A stretch of DNA of 64,000 nt, taken from Nemertoderma westbladi (taxonomy: Eukaryota > Xenacoelomorpha > Nemertodermatida > Nemertodermatidae). Positions within the stretch are counted from its first letter, which is position 1, and each line of letters starts with the position of its first letter. The stretch lies in NCBI GenBank assembly GCA_032718475.1, contig JAUCBJ010007562.1, positions 45,019-109,018 of the forward strand. The letters run 5' to 3'. The translations under genes were made by a program, and so were the position numbers. Below are positions 13,734 to 25,873 of this stretch, one piece after another. Under the pieces are notes generated by a model. The model made no database searches, was not told the DNA's origin, and was given only the letters and a program-made list of their open reading frames with translations.

Positions 13734-14433
13734 TTAGACACTGATATTACCGTGGGCTGTGATGGCCCTTATTAGGGCTATTGCCGAATCAACTAACGGG
13801 TTACCGGCGTTGCTGTTCAGCCCTCTGTCCGAACTAACTGTGTTGGATTGATTTGCCGCAAAAAAATCAAAATAATAGGGCTGATCGAATTGTCGATGCG
13901 GTGTAGCGATGAATGGTTGATGGATATTCCGGTACATTGCCGTGGGTTGTTGCAAGTTGGTCGATTTACGAGGGTACTCATGGTGGAATTGCTGCGTATC
14001 TGCAGGTGTAGGATGATATTTCCACGCAGATGCCGGGGGCAATTGCCTGTTATGTTGCAAGCGATAATTTCCTCCCCCTCTATTCATCAGAGGTGGTTGG
14101 GGGTAGGAAGTTTGTTTAAATTGATGCGGGTTCGAGCAGCGATATTCGGACGGAACGGAACTATTCGTCTGCTGCTTGTGTGCGTGAGGTCCATGTATTT
14201 GCAGCTTTATATTTCTCGCAAGTATTCCAATATATTTTGCGGCGATATGTTTGGTGTCAAATAAGTGTGATCTTTTAATATTCGACTGCTCAACCAATCT
14301 AACACCGACCTTTTGACATAGCTTCCGGATTTCTCCGTTGATTGCGTCTACATTGACATCCGAACGAGTGATAATCTCAGAAACGTGGATATCGCAAAGA
14401 GGCCACTTTTTGCGAATAGTCTCGATACTTTCG
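13734..14433 (-). pseudogene. CR1-like ORF1, 3' part
   Basis: Continuation of ORF1 after the DNA transposon. It holds the rest of the esterase (CDIHVSEIITRSDV, then a SHLFDTKHI block in the position of the catalytic D-x-x-H) and a Gln/Pro/His-rich tail, ending at 13734. ORF2 starts 72 bases further on. Taking out the transposon and one copy of its 4-bp duplication joins the halves in the same frame with no codon lost, so ORF1 was intact when the insertion occurred. The ORF that starts at 14672 reads 78 codons of transposon sequence before entering this part. Confidence 0.8.
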
Positions 14434-14794
14434 TGTGCAGCCATTCCAAGCAAAAGTAAACCTTTTGGTGAAAAATGAAAGTACTTAGAAATGCATTTAT
14501 TTTGTATTGAGTGTGTAGCACACATATTGTGCTTCATAAAACTGCTTTCAAATGTTCCATAACCCTCGCCAATTTTTTTTACGGCGTCCGCAAAATGTGA
14601 TTTAAAAAATGCCAAAAATTCAATATTTTTGGCATAATTACATACAAACCAAAATGGCATGATAATTACCAAACTGGCAATGTCATATGTTTTTCAGAAT
14701 CTTATATCTATGTAGTAAATAGCCATGTCGGTTAAATAATGTACAACTAATAAATATTTTTCTAATAGCATTGTAATGAGTGGATGGAAAATAT

Positions 14795-15162
14795 GTCACG
14801 ACCGTTACGCTGAAGAACAAGTTTTTCCAATATCTCCATATCCCCGGCATTAATGGTTATAATCTTTTATATCTATCGTTAGGTGGTTCGTATCAATTGT
14901 TTGAGTCATATAGTTTAACTTGACTGTATGTTCCAGTTGTAGTAATCAGCGTAACGGTCGTGACATTAACATGTGGGAAATGGGAATATTAGCATAGCAT
15001 GTATAATTCAAGGAACGAAAGGTCGTCTTTTTTACTCTCCATTTAGATTACATTTTGGAATATGATTCCACACAAAGTGATAATTGAAATATTGGGTGTA
15101 CAAAGGTTTCTTCTTAACCTATAATGTGCAATAAGAGCACTTATGACCGTAACGGTTGTGAC
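14795..15162. promoter_or_regulatory. Subterminal motif cluster, left end
   Basis: Three copies of the 15-mer gtcacgaccgttacg: plus strand at 14795-14809, minus strand at 14950-14964 and, with one change, 15148-15162. Subterminal repeats of this kind are typical transposase-binding sites. Confidence 0.6.
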
Positions 15163-15389
15163 ACAAACTTAGGAATCATTATTATACAGTATAAATTAAT
15201 TTGTATCATTTACAAACATCATTTACATATCATACCACTGCTGCAGTGGGATGTAATTATAATTATACTGTAATCAGGTAGTACACATAATAACCAAAAT
15301 ATCAGCTTACAATACTACATAGAACAGTAGAACCAGAAAGTATGGCTGCTTACATATAATCTGCAAAATTTGAAAAATTATGTTTATTT

Positions 15390-16386
15390 ACTCTTGCACT
15401 TTTCATTTTAGCACCGAACATTGTAGGTGTATTCAACTGCGGAATTTAAAAAGCCTTCCATTGAAATCAGCGCACCAGACAGCCAGAAAACCTGTATGTA
15501 ATAGAAATAAACACCATTCCTACAAGTCTAGTTGTTTTCACTAATTTGAAAAAATGCTGTTTACTTGCACTTTTCATTTTAGCACCAAAATGCTGAAATG
15601 GTAGGTATGTTCAACCAGTCAACTGCGGAATTTAAAAAGCCTTCCATTGAAATCGGCGTACCAGAACAGCAGGAAAAACTGTATGTAATAGAGAAAGAAA
15701 CACAATTCGTACAATTCTAGTTGTTTTCACTAATTTTAAAAATGCTGGTTACTTGCACTTTTCATTTTAGCACCAAAAATGGTATGTCAGTAGATGTGTT
15801 CAACTGCGGAATTTAAAAAGCCTTCTATTGAAATCGGCGTACCAGAAAACCTGTATGTAATTGAAATAAATACCATTCCTACAATTCTTATTGTTTCAAC
15901 TAATTTTAAAAATGCTGGTTACTTGCACTTTTCATTTTAGCACCAAAAATGGCAGGTCGGTAGATGCGTTCAACTGCGGAATTTAAAAAGCCTTCCATTG
16001 AAATTGGCGTACCAGAAAACCTGTATGTAATTGAAATAAATACCATTCCTACAATTCTTATTGTTTTCACTAATTTGAAAAATGCTGGTTACTTGCACTT
16101 TTCAATTTAGCACCAAAAATGGTAGGTGTGTTCAACTGCGGAATTTAAAAAGCCTTCCATTTAAATCAGCGCACCAGAAAACCTGTATGTAATTGAAATA
16201 AACACCATTCCTACAAGTCTAGTTGTTTTCATTAATTTGAAAAATGCTGTTTACTTGCACTTTTCATTTTAGCGCCAAAAATAGTAGATGTGTTCAACTG
16301 CGGAATTTAAAAAGCCTTCCATTGAAATCGGCGCACCAGAAAACCTATAAGTAATTGAAATAAATACCATTCCTACAAGTCTAGTT
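15390..16386. repeat. ~165-bp tandem repeats inside the DNA transposon
   Basis: About six copies sharing ttcaactgcggaatttaaaa, cttgcacttttcatttta and tgtatgtaattgaaa, with anchors near 15435, 15620, 15801, 15971, 16133 and 16293. The interval shrinks from about 185 to 160 bp. The last copy is cut by the solo LTR and resumes at 18590. Confidence 0.85.
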
Positions 16387-18589
16387 TGTTACGGTATATG
16401 GCGCTGTATCCACATTATTAGTCATTATGCAGTATAATATATTAGTTCGTTATACTGTACGCAATATTAGTCCGTTGTGCAGCATAATATTTTAGATAAG
16501 GCATAATAGCGCAATGATATTTAGATAGGGAAATCAAAACGCCCATATATTTGAATTCATCCATTTTGTATAATATGTAGCCCTACCTACGTAATTTTGT
16601 ATTAGGATATATGTAGATAGTTCCAGGGTAGCAAGTTTAGTCGGACCCTGGATTTTGTGCTTGCTGATATTAGCATCAATAGGGCTAGCATATAGGGACG
16701 CTGTCCTGGCCATTCAGCAGCCAGGGACATGATCCATTACCATATATGGTAATAATTTGAGGTTTGGGCAGCAATAGGGCTACAATCCGGCCTCCTTATT
16801 GGACTAACTGCTTCCAGGTTGGTCTAATGCTAGCGCGGACTGGAGAGCCAATAGGAGAGTGATTGAGTCACCCTATTGCATCACCCCACTCGGATCACCT
16901 ATCAATTGGCGGTTTGCCGGTAGAGCTTTACCTGTACTTGCTTAGCTGTCCCTTACAACCAACCTTAACCCTTATTCACTTACAATCCTTAGAAGTATAA
17001 TTTAGCGTATTTCTGCAATTTTTTATCTTTCGATTAATTTCTCAAAATGATTTGCTAGTGCGATTATTCTTAATTGCGTTTCTCAATCAACCCTATCGAT
17101 TACTGCTAATTACAATCGGAACTATGATTTCTACCTTTTGTTAATGGTTCTATGTGATTCCTTTCTACGCAATAATCCTAAGGGATTTCTGAGACTGTCA
17201 GACTTTGTGATTTGCATGCGCCGCTACGGTAGCTATTAGCATAATGGAGGGCTAAGGTGCCAGTAGGCGGTGGGCACATCGGGGGGTTGAGCGACTAAGG
17301 GAGAGCGGAGGATTCAAAGGCGGGCAAGCTGGCTAGGGGTCACCGTTGCGGTCGGGCATTTTGCGCTGTAGCACGCAGACCATTCGCCGATACAGTAACT
17401 AGGGGGCTGATGATCCAGGTTTCGTCTCTGTTTAGTATTAGGGGGGGAGGAATCGGGTTAGTTAGGAAGCCTAGATGTATCCGGGAGGGGCCTGCGCGTA
17501 TTACAGCGTGGAGTGTGAAGTACGAATAGTGAGTCGCACAACTGTGGGCTATACAGTAGTTAGCTGCATAATTGCGAACTGTGATTGCTGATGCTGATTG
17601 GTGTGTTACTGGAGTGTGCCTATGATTATGAATGTTTAGGTAGGCGCCCTTTTCTCTTTGATTGATTTCTATTTCTTAGTTACAACAATTAGTTACTGAT
17701 TAGGTCAAAGTAATACGGCAATTTAGGCTATTACTAGCGAAACCTGTTGCGTAATAAATTAGAATTACGCATTCTGGAACTCTTAGTAATTAGTACGCTG
17801 TTACATATTTGTGACTGTAATTGATTAATAATTTTTTTTAGATAAATAAATTTATAAATTAGCACGCAGCATAGCGGAGAGTAGCTAAAGTAATAATTAG
17901 AGTACTGTAAACTATTCACGCTGAGCGGTTATTTGCATTAGCGGGCAATCAGCTAGATCGCACTATTCAGTACGCACAATACGCTAGTAATTTGCTGGCC
18001 TAAAGCCAGCGGCAGGCAAGTTTAGACCCGGAGCGGTATTATCCGCGTAGAAACAAATACTGTACCATTTTGATATTTTAAATATTCTCGCATTCACACA
18101 TTATGTTAGGGAACCCCCAGTATTCGCGATTAGAAAAGGCGTAGGCAATAGCGTGCTTTAATAGTGATAAAATTAGGCGTAAGAATACTCTGAGTGCAAA
18201 GCCCCTCGCACTCGTCTTAAGTAAGCTTAGGGAGCCGACTCGGGTTTATTGTTTTGGTTATTCCCGCGTGGCTCATAGATTCGAACAGTTAGCTCTCTGT
18301 CGAGCGATCGGTAGAGAAAGGAACAAGCGATTTTGCAGGAGCTGTGTAAATTTAGTAAAATATATTATGGACGGCAGATTAGCGCCATCTAACGATAAGT
18401 AGCTGATTTGTATTTAGCAACCTTTACAATTTAGTAATAGCACACTCCTGACCCCCTTTACTTAACAGTAGAGCAGTCTTTGTGTCTTATTGGTTAGACG
18501 AGAACTTATTAGGTTGGCAGAAGGATATTAACGGGTATTTGTCTGTTCAACAGTTCTGCTGTTAGTATAGAGGTCGCAGTTGTTTATCA
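16387..18589 (+). mobile_element. Solo LTR of family X, TSD TAGTT
   Basis: A 2203-bp block starting TGTTACGG and ending GTTTATCA, with canonical TG...CA ends, flanked by TAGTT at 16382-16386 and 18590-18594. The empty site survives in the neighbouring tandem repeat as tctagttgttttc. A second copy on the other strand, split by element A, lies at 52968-55039 plus 33484-33634. No coding content is seen. Solo LTRs arise by recombination between the two LTRs of an element. Confidence 0.9.
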
Positions 18590-18730
18590 TAGTTGTTTTC
18601 ATTAATTTGAAAAATACTTGTTACTTGCACTTTTCATTTTAGCACCAAAAATGGTAGATGTGTTCAATTGCGGAATGTAAAAAGCCTTCTATTAAAATCA
18701 GCGTACAAGAAAACCTGCCTGAAATCGATA
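18590..18730. repeat. Final ~165-bp repeat copy, right of the solo LTR
   Basis: Continues the tandem unit cut at 16386, starting with the duplicated TAGTT and ending with a diverged ttcaattgcggaatgtaaaa copy. Confidence 0.75.
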
Positions 18731-18793
18731 TCAATACCTAACTCTAATATCTTACCATTTTTTGAAATTCAGATTTATGTGAAAATCGATAAT

Positions 18794-19197
18794 GTCACAA
18801 CCGTTACGAAACTATGTCACGACCGTTACGCTGGTTAATTGATTGCCACATTCTCTAATGATACTATATTGCCATACTGTTAATTTCATTTTAAACTCTA
18901 TCTATTAACATGTTAGTCTGACATAAGTAACGCTAAATAAGTACAGTAAATTCGATAGAAATTGATATTGTGTAGGAGTCTCTAAAAAGCTTGTCCATTT
19001 CAGTCACGACCGTTACGCCAACTTTAAACTGGAATACAATCAATAAAACGTAATGAATTCCAGTGTGGTTTCGATTTTATTAAAGGTCCATATCTTAGGA
19101 TCATATCATAGTAATATCTTTTCAATATCATTCTTCCATGTGCCCTTAGAATACTCATTAATACCGGAAACCCATGCGGAATGTCACGACCGTTACG
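18794..19197 (+). promoter_or_regulatory. Subterminal motif cluster, right end
   Basis: Four plus-strand copies of the same 15-mer at 18794-18808 (one change), 18816-18830, 19003-19017 and 19183-19197. The last directly adjoins the right terminal repeat. Confidence 0.6.
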
Positions 19198-19213
19198 CTG
19201 GAATGGCTGTGTG

Positions 19214-20030
19214 TATTATTTATTATTAAAGAGGTATTATGATTTTTGGGATTGAAGTCATTAGTCCCCGTTTGGATATACACATGGTTGATTTTATTTG
19301 AAAATTTATTTATAGAGGACGTAGTATTCCGTAGGAGGTCGCCCGTTGTGGCACAGGGAACCATGCGGGCTGCCCGGTCAATTTTGCGCGGATATATATA
19401 CTTCCGGTTACTATCCATGAATAGCAGGGTAGTAACTCTGTTATCTTTGTCTTCCGTTGGTGTAACCCTGATAAATTCGGTGGTATCGGTATCAATATCA
19501 ATGACTGTCGGTGTTTCTGCGGTAGTACCGGAATTCGATTGAGTATGAGAACCGTTACCTGTAATTATTTGGTTTGAATCTGGCTGTTCCAACTCCTGTA
19601 TAATTTCTGAATCAGATTGCCCAGCATCTGGATATCCCGATGCATGGTCGCATTGACCAGGAGTTAGCTGGGTTTTGTTATCGGTATAGGTCGTGGCAGT
19701 AGAACAGAGGCTAGATTCGACTATGCGCTCGAGATTATGAATGCGCATCATGTCACCTCGCCGTATCTCTTTTACCTGGGCAAGTTCGAGTTCTACCGTA
19801 GCCAGACGATCAAGTAATCGGCTATATAATTCCAGACATTGAGCCCCATCATGTACACCAGGTGTATGAGGGCTACCGGTACATGACGGTGTCACGTTGT
19901 CGGTACCGGTAGGAATATCGCTAGAACTATGATTACGATTGTACATTGTATTTAAATCAGTACCAGTACCGGTAGCGACGTCTGGGGTATATGGAGACTC
20001 ACTGAGTGAGGCTGACTTCTCTAGCTCCAT
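19214..20030 (-). pseudogene. CR1-like ORF1, 5' part
   Basis: Starts at an ATG at 20030. Residues about 65-110 form a charged coiled-coil-like stretch. The first half of an SGNH-hydrolase (esterase) fold follows, with the nucleophile block as FMDSNR and the G-x-N-D block as QTGTNDF. LINE ORF1 esterases bind RNA or membranes, and their exact role is not settled. The frame runs into the DNA transposon at 19209 and ends at a chance stop at 19158. It continues in phase at 14433. Confidence 0.8.
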
Positions 20031-20036
20031 ACCGAG

Positions 20037-20667
20037 TAATAATAATAATAAATAATAAATAATCTCGCCTCATAACCAACTAGGGAGGGGGGGGGGGGGG
20101 GGGCGACACACGCCCTAAGCCACAGAGAGAAGTGAGAGGTCAAACCACCTCGGAGGGAGAACCCAGCTAGTCGAGGCTAGCAGCAGGGGGTAACACCTAC
20201 AGGGAGTGCCAAAGTGACAATTAGTGTATAAGCCAATATAGGGCTGGGGAGCACGTGGGGAAGAACAGCAGAGCATCCATTAGGTAGCAGAGGCCATAGT
20301 AGCGTAGAGGTGAAACCAATATGTACATGTGTATCAATCATATAGCTACTCTGATTACTGATTTACCGGTCAGTTCATTAATCACACAGTTAGGGACCAG
20401 TAATAGTTTTCGACCATCATTTCATATACTGCTGTCATCATTCTGTATTGCAATTTCTACTATTATTTGTTATTATCTTGTTATTACTGTGCTATTATCA
20501 TTGGAACATTAACACCGAGAAACACAAACTCTGTCGCCAAAGATATTAGTCCAGCAGCCCAGCAGCGAAGTGACGCATACAACCTTATCTGGTCGGGATC
20601 ACTGAACTCAATCCCGTCACAGTCGAAACTAGCCAACAGTCGAAACTAGCAACTTCCAACAACAGCT
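20037..20667. other. Junction between LINE 5' end and element C
   Basis: Holds an aataat microsatellite, a 17-base G run at 20087-20103 and non-coding sequence. The 5' end of the LINE and the start of element C must both lie here, but I cannot place either. I find no LTR of element C by eye. Confidence 0.4.
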
Positions 20668-20700
20668 GTGACCACAACCCAAGGAGAAGAAGGCCCAAGG

Positions 20701-21006
20701 ATGAGTGAAGGACAAACGCCCCGAGAATTGGAGGGAGAAAGAAAGCCGCCGCGGACCCCGGACGACACCAACCAAACAATCCGAGAGGCCGCGACAAGAC
20801 GATACCGGCCCGCCACCCTGGAATGGCCAACGAGGGACGATCCGAATACCCAAGCGGAGGGCGGCCGACGACAACGAGGAGGGAAAGTCAACGAAGAGTC
20901 AACGCGAGATGACGATGGCAGTCGGAGTACCGAAGTCGCCGGCCAGCCACAGGCAGAGGGCGACGGATGGCCCACCGGAACGGTGACGGTGGGGCCGCCG
21001 GTATGA
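20701..21006 (+). pseudogene. Element C, unrecognised charged ORF
   Basis: About 100 codons rich in R, E, D, P and T, with no recognisable domain, ending 45 bases before the next ORF. It could be leader or N-terminal gag sequence. The opposite strand is also open because of the GC-rich composition, so coding status is uncertain. Confidence 0.3.
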
Positions 21007-21051
21007 CGCCGGACAAGGAGGGAAGGTAGAGTCAATGAAGGGGACGTCAGG

Positions 21052-21426
21052 ATGAGTGATCGCCTGCGATGGGCGTACAATGCCACAAAGAAGCTACTAA
21101 AAGAGGCTAAGGAGGGGAGAAAGGTAGACCAGCCTAAACTATACCAGAGGCTAGGTGAGTCGAACAAACATTTTCTTTACTTAGTCCGTTTTGGACAGGG
21201 AGAACTGGCGAGTGAGAGAGCGAGGGGGGTCGCCACAGAACTGTTTGAATTGTGGCGGTCCGAGGTAATGGAACCAGATGTAATGTACGTAGGGCCTTAC
21301 TTAGTGGATGCCAGGGGAATTAAATTAGTGGGATGGGCGGACCCGTACGACGGCGAATCCGAGGTTAACCCCGAAGATTCGGTGTCGTCGGTTAGTAGGA
21401 ACCCCAGCAAACGGGGGGGAAATTAG
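21052..21426 (+). pseudogene. Element C gag N-terminal ORF
   Basis: 124 codons from ATG at 21052: an amphipathic Lys-rich start (YNATKKLLKEAKEGRK), a block containing FGQGELASERARG, then an acidic tail. I do not recognise a domain. Its place ahead of the coiled-coil and DUF1759-like parts suggests gag matrix. Confidence 0.45.
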
Positions 21427-21503
21427 TAGGACAGAGAGGCGACGGGAGTCCGTCGCGACCGATAAGTCCGCTACATCCTCTGCAAAAGCAAGAGAGAGAT
21501 TTA

Positions 21504-22339
21504 GTGAGATTTAGTGAGAGAAAGTTAGAGATAGATCAGGCGTGTCAATTAGACATTGTTGCGCTGGATCAAAAGGAACTGGAAAGGCTACTACTAGGAT
21601 CGGCATGCTGCATTGCAGCTGCATTTCTAAGAATGCTGTGCCGGCTTATCGACAAAATTGCACCGCCACAACTCCCTATCACCCATGACATTTGCTAGAT
21701 CATCCGCATCTTCAAGGCCAGTGTCCTTTAAGATGCGTCTCAAGAAAGTCATGGGCTGTCCACCATGCTTATTCACTCCATGAGGCTGCCAAAGTACAAG
21801 ATTATGCACTGGCTGGTCCTCACGGCGAAAGCAATGTCCTGCAAAGCGGAGGCGATTTGGATTTCGATTTGGATGAGGGAACTGCGTTATTAAAGAGGGA
21901 GAGAGAATTAGCAAGAGAGTGTAAAGAGCGGGAAGCGAGGAGGGCTGAGAAGATTGAGAGGGAGGTGAATGAGCGCAGAGAGCGGGAGGCGAGAGAGGTG
22001 AACAAGCACAGAGAGCGGGTGGCGAGAGAGGTGGACGAGCGTAGAGAGCGGGAGACGGAGTTAGCCAACCAGAGTATGAGAGGGGTTAGAGAAAGAGAGA
22101 GGGCGGGCAAGTGCTTGCGGGATGAAATGCATACCCGGTTAAGAGGGTTAATGCAATACCAAGCGAAACAAAAGCGCCAGTTAGAACTGGCGCAAATGGG
22201 TTTATCGGAGAGTGAGGCTGGTTCGGGTAGTATTTATGAAGAACCAGAGGTGATGGAAACCTTTGTTAATACCCCACTTACAGGTACCGACCGCATGACA
22301 GACCCAAGACTGTACGGATGGGGGGGGGGGGGGGGGTAA
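21504..22339 (+). pseudogene. Element C gag coiled-coil segment, interrupted
   Basis: Residues before 21607 (SERKLEIDQACQLDIVALDQ) and after about 21865 form one helical, charged region. The second part is about 50% R and E, with heptad-like EREARRAEKIEREVNERRE, as in the gag coiled coil of elements A and B. An RTE LINE fragment separates the two. The region ends in a 17-base G run (22320-22336) read as glycine. Confidence 0.55.
21607..21865 (-). mobile_element. RTE-type LINE 3' fragment
   Basis: The minus strand encodes RLRFAGHCFRRED, LVLWQPHGVNKHGGQPMTFL and a DTGLEDADDL...ELWR tail. This is the characteristic C-terminal block of RTE-like reverse transcriptases. Only the last ~80 codons are present, a typical 5'-truncated insertion. 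No target duplication could be fixed. Confidence 0.7.
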
Positions 22340-22532
22340 TACCAATACGCTTGGTGAAGTTAATATTAATAGTACCGTAGTAGATAACTCTAATCAAACC
22401 TTTCTTACAGGAAATAATATTTTACCCGGTAGTAGTAATCCTAATATAGGCGCACAAAATAATTTAAATGATAATATAAATAATACCGCACAAAATAATT
22501 TAAATAATTTAAACAATAATTCAAATAATAAT

Positions 22533-22895
22533 ATGATAAATAATAACGGCGTAGTTAATCAAAATAATGCAATTAATAACGGGGTAGTAAACCAGGGCGA
22601 AATTATTAACGGTGCAATTAATACAAATGTAGGGGGAATAAGCGAGCCGGCCAATGAGAGCCTGCGAGGCCACGCAGTTGCGCAGCGAGGAGCGCGGGTG
22701 AATAAACCCACCAATGAGAGCCTGCAAGGCCACGCAGTTGCACAGAGAGGAGCGGGGGTGAATAAACCCATCAATGAGAGCCTGCAAGGCCACGCAGTTG
22801 CACAGGGAGGAGCGGGGGTGAATAGACCCAATGAGGGTAGAGATAATGCGTCGACTAGAGGGGGGCGTAGGAGCAAAGTAAGAGGTGACGGGTAG
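22533..22895 (+). pseudogene. Element C Asn-rich segment with 20-residue repeats
   Basis: An Asn-rich stretch (22380-22640) leads into three 60-bp tandem repeats at 22650-22829 encoding NESLxGHAVAQxGAxVN units. It is low-complexity and of unknown role in the gag linker. An 11-base G run follows at 22895. Confidence 0.5.
22650..22829 (+). repeat. 60-bp tandem repeat, 3 copies
   Basis: Three in-register copies spaced exactly 60 bp, differing at few positions (caatgagagcctgc at each start). Confidence 0.9.
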
Positions 22896-23648
22896 GGGGG
22901 GGGGGTGGCTATGGGTACCCCACAGGGCAGAGAATGTCCCACAAGTGTCGGCGGATAATGCGCACAGTGATATAAGTGAACCGTGGCACCCGATGACGGG
23001 GGGAAGGAGGGGGGGCAACTGACGCCCCACAGGCGTTGGCGGAAAATGCGCGCGGTGAGTTAAGTGAACCGTGGCACCTGACGACAGAGGAGAATAGAAG
23101 GGCGGCGAATATTTACGAGGCCGTGCGACCGGGTAAAGGGAAAAGCATCGCCCCGGAGAAACACAACCTGGTGAAATATACCACACAACGGGAGAGGGGT
23201 ACAGAGTGTACCAATACGAGAATGAAGACAGGAGAAGGGACCAGAGAGAAACTTCCCGTCGGGATGTAGTATGTGTGTAGTATGTAGGGATGAATATGGT
23301 AGTCGCGGGAAGGACTTCTTGGAACACTCGAGAAGATTAAACTTCGGTCAGGAAGGGCACAGGCAGACTGCAGGACATACTGTAGGCCTTACTGCACATA
23401 CTATAGGCCATGCTGGGAGAGATAGTGTAGGCGATAGGGTAGCACGGACGACGGGATTAAACCCAGAGGTCGCGGCGTGCATACCGATCGGGAGGCAAGA
23501 AGTGGATAGGCCTATACCGGTACCTGCACACCAGTATGACTATAACATGCAGGGACATAATATATACCCAGGGGAGGGGGAGGTATTGCCGATAGGTGCA
23601 TAGGCCCTAACATGATAACATCAACCCCAGTACCAAACATAACACCGG

Positions 23649-23668
23649 TGGGGGGGGGGGGGGGGGGG
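23649..23668 (+). repeat. 20-base G run
   Basis: The longest of four G tracts on the element C sense strand; the others are at 20087-20103, 22320-22336 and 22895-22905. Confidence 0.9.
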
Positions 23669-23890
23669 CAGGGTGACATTCCCCCATTGCAGTATCAGCA
23701 ATACACGAAGCCAACAACAAAAACCCCAAACCCCTCAGACGCAAATAAATCATGCGATACGGAGATATGGAGGGGACCATTACCCCCGATGATATATCCA
23801 ACACAAGAAAAGTTGACGGGCCTGATAGGCGAACCGCAGCCAATACCGGAGGAATCTGTATCCCAACCATAGAGCGCGCTGGAAGTACAA

Positions 23891-25826
23891 GTGATGGGAA
23901 AGGCAACACTCATCGACGTGCTGAAGACCAGGATCGAGCTACCGCCAGTGGAGCCGTTCAAATTGGATGGCAGTAAGCCAGAGGAATATCTGCAATTCCG
24001 GCGTAAGTACAGTAATGAACTTTTAATGAAGAACTTGATGCAGGCAGAGTGCCTTAAATACTTACAAGTTTACACAGGGGGGCCAGCATACGACATTGTG
24101 AGGCAATACAGCAGGTATTGAAGGAGGATTCACTACTGCATGGCAAGCCCTGGACAGGGAATTCGGGCATCCTGCAAAGATTATCCGACAAACCTGGACT
24201 TAAGGGGATAACATCAGGCAGACTTCAGGATAACCCTGTAAGCATTAAAAGCTTCGCGAATAAGGTAGAAAAGGCGCTAAATGTATTAAAGACCCTAGAT
24301 GCACCTTACAAACTCAATGCATCAAATAACATCACTACAATAGCCCAGGCACTACCGATGTCGCTGAGGAACAAGTGGATAAAGATCACCTTCTCCACCC
24401 GGGAGAAGAAAGGTGCGGAGCCAGGGCTGGAGGAGATGTCGAACTTCCTTAACTATGAAGCGGAATTGATCACAGACCCATTCTATAGTGAGGAGAGTCT
24501 CGGTAAAGTACCAAAAGCGGAATGCAACCGGCCTAAACCCGAACATAGTCCAGCGGACCCATTTCTGAGAGTGAGGCAATCGTTGCCATACGCAACCATC
24601 CAGGGGACTTGTAGTCCACAGAACAGCAGTGGTGACTATGGAGGAAACAACACCCCTGACACGGGTATGTGCAACCAAAACAATAAACCATCCAATCCGG
24701 ACCTGGACAAAACGGGGACTTCTAGTCCACATAACAGCCGTGGTGACTATGGAGGAAACAACACCCCTGACGTGGGTTTATACAACCAAAACGACAAACC
24801 ATCCGGCTCAGACCTGGACGAAAAACACAAGACGCTATACAGAGAGCATTATAACTAGTTCTCGATCGGAGTTCCGGCTCCGGCTCCGGCTCCGGCTCCG
24901 GCCGGAGTTTCTTACATCCGGCTCCGAACCGGAGCGAGTTAGAAAAATCACTGGAGCCGGAGTTTTTTTAATAATGTATGTTTTATATTAATGTACATAA
25001 TATATAGGCTAGTATAGGCATATCAGGTAGTACTGCAGTACTGTCTGACTGTACTACTTTGATACTACTATTATTACAGTATTACTATACGACAGTACTG
25101 CAGTAGCCTGGTAGAGCAGTGTAATACTAACTGGTAGGTAGGTAAAAATAGCTGGTACTGGTAGGGTAGTACTACAGCAGTAGGCCTACAGTAGTACCGG
25201 TACTACTTCCTGACTTCTGTACTCACTGACTTAATCTAATTCCGGAACTGCTGTACTGGTAGCTGGGTAGTGGTAGGCCTACCTTACAGCTTGAATACAC
25301 AGTCTGACAATCCCGCACCTCAAGCTACTGTCTGACTGTACTACTATACAGCTATATGTACTATAATTCTGGAAGGGGAATGGACTGAGAATGATTCAAG
25401 GAGTTCTGTCCGCAACCACGATATAAGTACTGAAATAGGCCTACCAACGACGGCGACCCGGTGCAGCGGTGCCCAGATATGAGTACCGACGATGGCGACC
25501 GGGATATGAGTACTAATGACGGCGACCCGGCCCGGATATAGGGAAAATACACATAGGGAAAGAAACTCCGGCTCCGGTCAAACTCCGGCAATTTTTTTCT
25601 ACTCCGGCTCCGTCAAAATAAAAACTCCGATCGAGCCCTAGTTATAACCCATTCTATAGGTTTCAAATACATAGAAAGCAGGTGCATATGTGGGACACGA
25701 CGCATAAGACCATTGATTGTGACCAGTGGCGGGCACTGCTGAAAGAAGATCGATTAGACTATACAGGGAGATTTGGGTTATGCCATAGATGCGCGAGGGG
25801 AGGACATAAGAAGGATAGGTGTTGAG
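23891..25826 (+). pseudogene. Element C gag: DUF1759-like block and CCHC zinc knuckle
   Basis: The first frame (23891-24121) has the DUF1759-type pattern of BEL/Pao gag (ELPPVEPFKLDGSKPEEY, then LKYLQVYTGGPAYDIV). After a frameshift near 24118 the helical gag part continues to 24854 (ITTIAQALPMSLRNKW). The MITE follows. Beyond it the same frame runs to a zinc knuckle, C-HR-C-ARGG-H-KKDR-C, at about 25780-25823, ending at TGA. Two ~108-bp direct repeats at 24610-24820 (NSSGDYGGNNTP and NSRGDYGGNNTP) lie in the linker. Confidence 0.7.
24855..25641. mobile_element. 787-bp MITE, TSD TTATAA
   Basis: Inverted ends CTAG-NN-CTCGATCGGAGTT at 24855 and 25641, with TTATAA on each side (24849-24854 and 25642-25647). 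Taking out the element and one TTATAA joins the gag frame exactly, ahead of the zinc knuckle. The subterminal regions are rich in ccggct hexamers. The centre (24970-25560) holds many short palindromes such as taggcctac and accggtact and has no ORF, so it is non-autonomous. The superfamily is not assigned. Confidence 0.75.
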
Positions 25827-25873
25827 AGAAACTGCCAAAGTACACTGAGACTGATGAGACTGGAGGCCAAACC

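Larger units (their letters stand above)
14438..19209. mobile_element. 4.77-kb DNA transposon with CAGCCATTCCA ends, TSD TGTG
   Basis: Bounded by CAGCCATTCCA at 14438 and its inverse TGGAATGGCTG ending at 19209, with TGTG duplicated at 14434-14437 and 19210-19213. It interrupts LINE ORF1 cleanly. Near both ends lie inverted and direct copies of gtcacgaccgttacg. The middle holds ~165-bp tandem repeats and a later solo LTR. I find no transposase core; only a 78-codon open stretch (minus, 14672-14438) could be a fragment of one. It is probably non-autonomous. Several superfamilies make 4-bp duplications (for example Sola, Academ, Chapaev, Ginger), and I cannot assign this one. Confidence 0.8.
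9372..20036 (-). mobile_element. CR1/L2-type non-LTR retrotransposon, interrupted
   Basis: The minus strand reads, in order, an ORF1 with an SGNH-esterase domain and an ORF2 with an APE endonuclease and reverse transcriptase, ending at an (ATT)n tail at 9370-9392. This ORF1 plus ORF2 layout is that of CR1-like LINEs. Without the DNA transposon at 14438-19209 the element is about 5.9 kb, a normal full length. The 5' limit is uncertain; the ORF1 start is at 20030 and a 17-base G run follows at 20087. ORF2 carries frameshifts and stops, so this copy is dead. Confidence 0.85.
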